Of a DNA stretch of 26,556 bases, positions 25,182 to 26,556 are shown in pieces (position 1 is the stretch's first letter; each line of letters starts with the position of its first letter). Location of the stretch: NCBI GenBank assembly GCA_964564695.1, contig CAZMCC010000050.1:1-26556 (forward strand). Reading direction: 5' to 3'. The DNA comes from CAZMCC01 sp964564695. GTDB taxonomy: Bacteria > Planctomycetota > Phycisphaerae > Phycisphaerales > UBA1924. The translations under genes were made by a program, and so were the position numbers. The notes below the pieces were generated by a model. That model saw only the letters and a list, made by a program, of their open reading frames with translations. It made no database searches and was not told the origin of the DNA.

Positions 25182-26556
25182 TCACTTGATCGCGTCGCGC
25201 GTCGCCACGCCATTGACCGTGCGGAGGATCCCGCGGGGGTTGGCGTTCTGGAGTTCGCGCGGCAGCAGCGCGTCGGGGCAGTTCTGGAAGCAGACCGGAC
25301 GGCACCAGCGCTCGATGGCGCGGGGGCCGACGGCGGTGGTGTCGGGGCGGTTGGTGACGGGGAAGGGGCCGCCGTGGACCATGGCGGTGGCGACGCGGAC
25401 GCCGGTGGTGGGGGAGTTGAAGGTGAGGCGACCGGTGGACCTCAGTTGGAGCGGAAGCCGCCACTCCAGGTCGGCGAGGTCGTTGGTATCGGCGTAGATG
25501 GCGGTGGCGAGTGCGGGGTCGGCTTCGATGCTGTTCTCGAAGCCGCCGGCGCCGAAAACGATCGCCGCGGGGCCGAAGACCTCGTCGGAGAGATGGACGA
25601 ACTCGTCCAGCCCCATGTGCTGGGCGAAATACTCGAAGTCGTCGCGGTAGTCGTCGTGGTCCATGGCCGCGAAGAGCATCGGGATGGCGTGGCGTTCGCC
25701 GTTCACACGAACCTCGGATTGCTCGCGCGACGTCGCGAGCTCGATGTCGGGAACCGACCAGATCTGCCTGCAGCGCTCGACGTAGTGATCGATGATGCGT
25801 GTGCTCAGCATCCGGCGTGGGGCCGCGGCGTCGAGCATGCGGGCGAGTTCGGCGACGAACGCCGGGCCGGCGACGGGGTCGTGCTCGAGGAAGATGAGGC
25901 CGGGCTTGGTGCACTGCTGGCCGTTGCGAGAGAGGATCGAGGTCCCGATCTCGCGGGCGATAGCCGGGCCGCGGTTCTTGAGCGCTTCGATGCACACGAT
26001 GACGCGGTTGGCGCTGCCCATCTCGGCGAAGACGGGGATGGGCTCGCGGCGCTCACGGGCGAGACGGTCGAGGGCCATGCCGCCTGACCGCGAGCCGGTG
26101 AAGCCGACGGCCTGGATGTTGAGGTGGCGCACGAGGGCCGTGCCGACGCTGTTGTCCGTGCCCGCGTCGGCGACATACGAGAGGACGGAGCAGAGCGGGG
26201 ATGCCTCGCTGGGCACGTGGCCGCGAAGCGCCTGCGTCGCGACGGAGGTGAGCAGGCGACCGGTGCGAGGATGGGCCGGGTGTTCCTTCACGACGACGGG
26301 GCAGCCGGCGGCGAGGGCGCTCGCGGTGTCGCCGCCCAGCACGCCGTAGGCGAGGGGGAAGTTGCTGGCGCCGAAGACGGCGACCGGGCCGAGGGGGATG
26401 AGCGCGGAACGGAGGTCGTGGTTGGGGCCGACGAGGGCGGCTGGGAGCGGGCGGGGTCCAACACCTCCCGCTTGCGCGGGAGGCTCGGATCCGGACTTGG
26501 CATCGATCGCGGCCCACACCCATGACCCTTCCTCGACAAGGTTGGCGAACATCCGC
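25182..26556 (-). CDS. 2,5-dioxovalerate (ketoglutarate-semialdehyde) dehydrogenase, N-terminus off the window
   Basis: An aldehyde dehydrogenase, 5' end cut by the window edge; the ATG at 26552 is internal (preceded in frame by CGG), and about 60-90 N-terminal residues are missing. The chain shows FGASNFPLAYGVLGGDTASALAAGCPVVVK (cofactor-binding strand and Lys), FTGSRSGG, the general base Glu in EMGSAN and the nucleophile Cys in NGQQCTKPG. This FGASNFPLA/GGDTASAL/HPAHP pattern is that of the NADP-dependent KGSADH group, which oxidises 2-oxoglutarate semialdehyde in non-phosphorylating pentose and sugar-acid pathways. The mid-region EVFGPAAIVF and the C-terminal VTNRP motif are normal. Residues 21-30 after the visible Met (GSEPPAQAGG) are encoded by palindromic element R8 and replace what is usually a short loop. 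Other pathway genes are not in the window. Confidence 0.9.
   Translation of the reverse strand, partial: RMFANLVEEGSWVWAAIDAKSGSEPPAQAGGVGPRPLPAALVGPNHDLRSALIPLGPVAVFGASNFPLAYGVLGGDTASALAAGCPVVVKEHPAHPRTGRLLTSVATQALRGHVPSEASPLCSVLSYVADAGTDNSVGTALVRHLNIQAVGFTGSRSGGMALDRLARERREPIPVFAEMGSANRVIVCIEALKNRGPAIAREIGTSILSRNGQQCTKPGLIFLEHDPVAGPAFVAELARMLDAAAPRRMLSTRIIDHYVERCRQIWSVPDIELATSREQSEVRVNGERHAIPMLFAAMDHDDYRDDFEYFAQHMGLDEFVHLSDEVFGPAAIVFGAGGFENSIEADPALATAIYADTNDLADLEWRLPLQLRSTGRLTFNSPTTGVRVATAMVHGGPFPVTNRPDTTAVGPRAIERWCRPVCFQNCPDALLPRELQNANPRGILRTVNGVATRDAIK
26464..26491. repeat. Palindromic repeat family R8, copy 3, inside a coding sequence
   Basis: 28 nt identical to 21711-21738, with stem TCCCGC/GCGGGA around loop GCAA on the minus strand. 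It is read in frame through the aldehyde dehydrogenase gene, giving GSEPPAQAGG. There is no inverted partner within the gene, unlike the intergenic copies. Confidence 0.92.

Noticed and set aside
1..26556. tRNA, rRNA and prophage features
   Set aside because: No cloverleaf with an acceptor CCA region, no rRNA sequence and no integrase, capsid or att-like direct repeats were seen.

Overview
The window is a high-GC chromosomal segment, most likely from the planctomycete class Phycisphaerae. Several features point there: two exported proteins end in a PAPG-hydrophobic-RRR tail that resembles a PEP-CTERM sorting signal; a small membrane protein carries a C-terminal CPSC/CPEC zinc ribbon; and there are numerous lipoproteins. 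The lineage is an inference from gene style, since no rRNA or marker phylogeny is available here.

Layout. 1-349 is the start of an RRM RNA-binding protein (-). 598-3939 holds a HAD phosphatase (-), an SDR oxidoreductase (+), a zinc-ribbon membrane protein (+) and a PhzF-type isomerase (-). 4092-7133 holds a membrane protein, an exported PAP-CTERM protein, a UPF0175/DUF3368 toxin-antitoxin pair and a small membrane protein. 7221-9098 is aspS (-). 9392-10181 is a lipoprotein gene broken by three frameshifts and followed by an intrinsic terminator. 10367-12031 is an ethylene-receptor-like HWE histidine kinase plus a single-domain response regulator. Next come an alpha/beta hydrolase (-), a secreted caspase-like peptidase (+) and a DUF1579 exported protein (+). 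15237-16745 is a TPR-gluzincin-PDZ metalloprotease (-), divergent from a REP-associated transposase (RAYT, 16971-17564). 17642-20605 is fabG, a lipoprotein and fabD (all -). 20806-21640 is an ArsR/AHSA1 pair (+). 21848-24985 is ftsK (-). The right edge is a 5'-truncated ketoglutarate-semialdehyde dehydrogenase (-).

The intergenic DNA is unusual. At least eight families of palindromic repeats occur in 26.5 kb, mostly as two hairpins facing each other in inverted orientation (REP/BIME-like). Within a family the loop and flanks are conserved while both stem arms change together. One family brackets the RAYT gene. Two other elements lie inside coding sequence: one is in frame inside the aldehyde dehydrogenase, and one encodes the C-terminal tail of a membrane protein.

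A second pattern is promoter architecture. About nine genes have a TAnnnT -10 hexamer ending only 5-6 nt before the start codon and lack a Shine-Dalgarno sequence, which predicts leaderless mRNAs. Genes for exported proteins instead have TATCTT- or TATATT-like boxes farther upstream, often with a GGAGG-like site. Promoter and repeat calls are by eye and have not been tested statistically.
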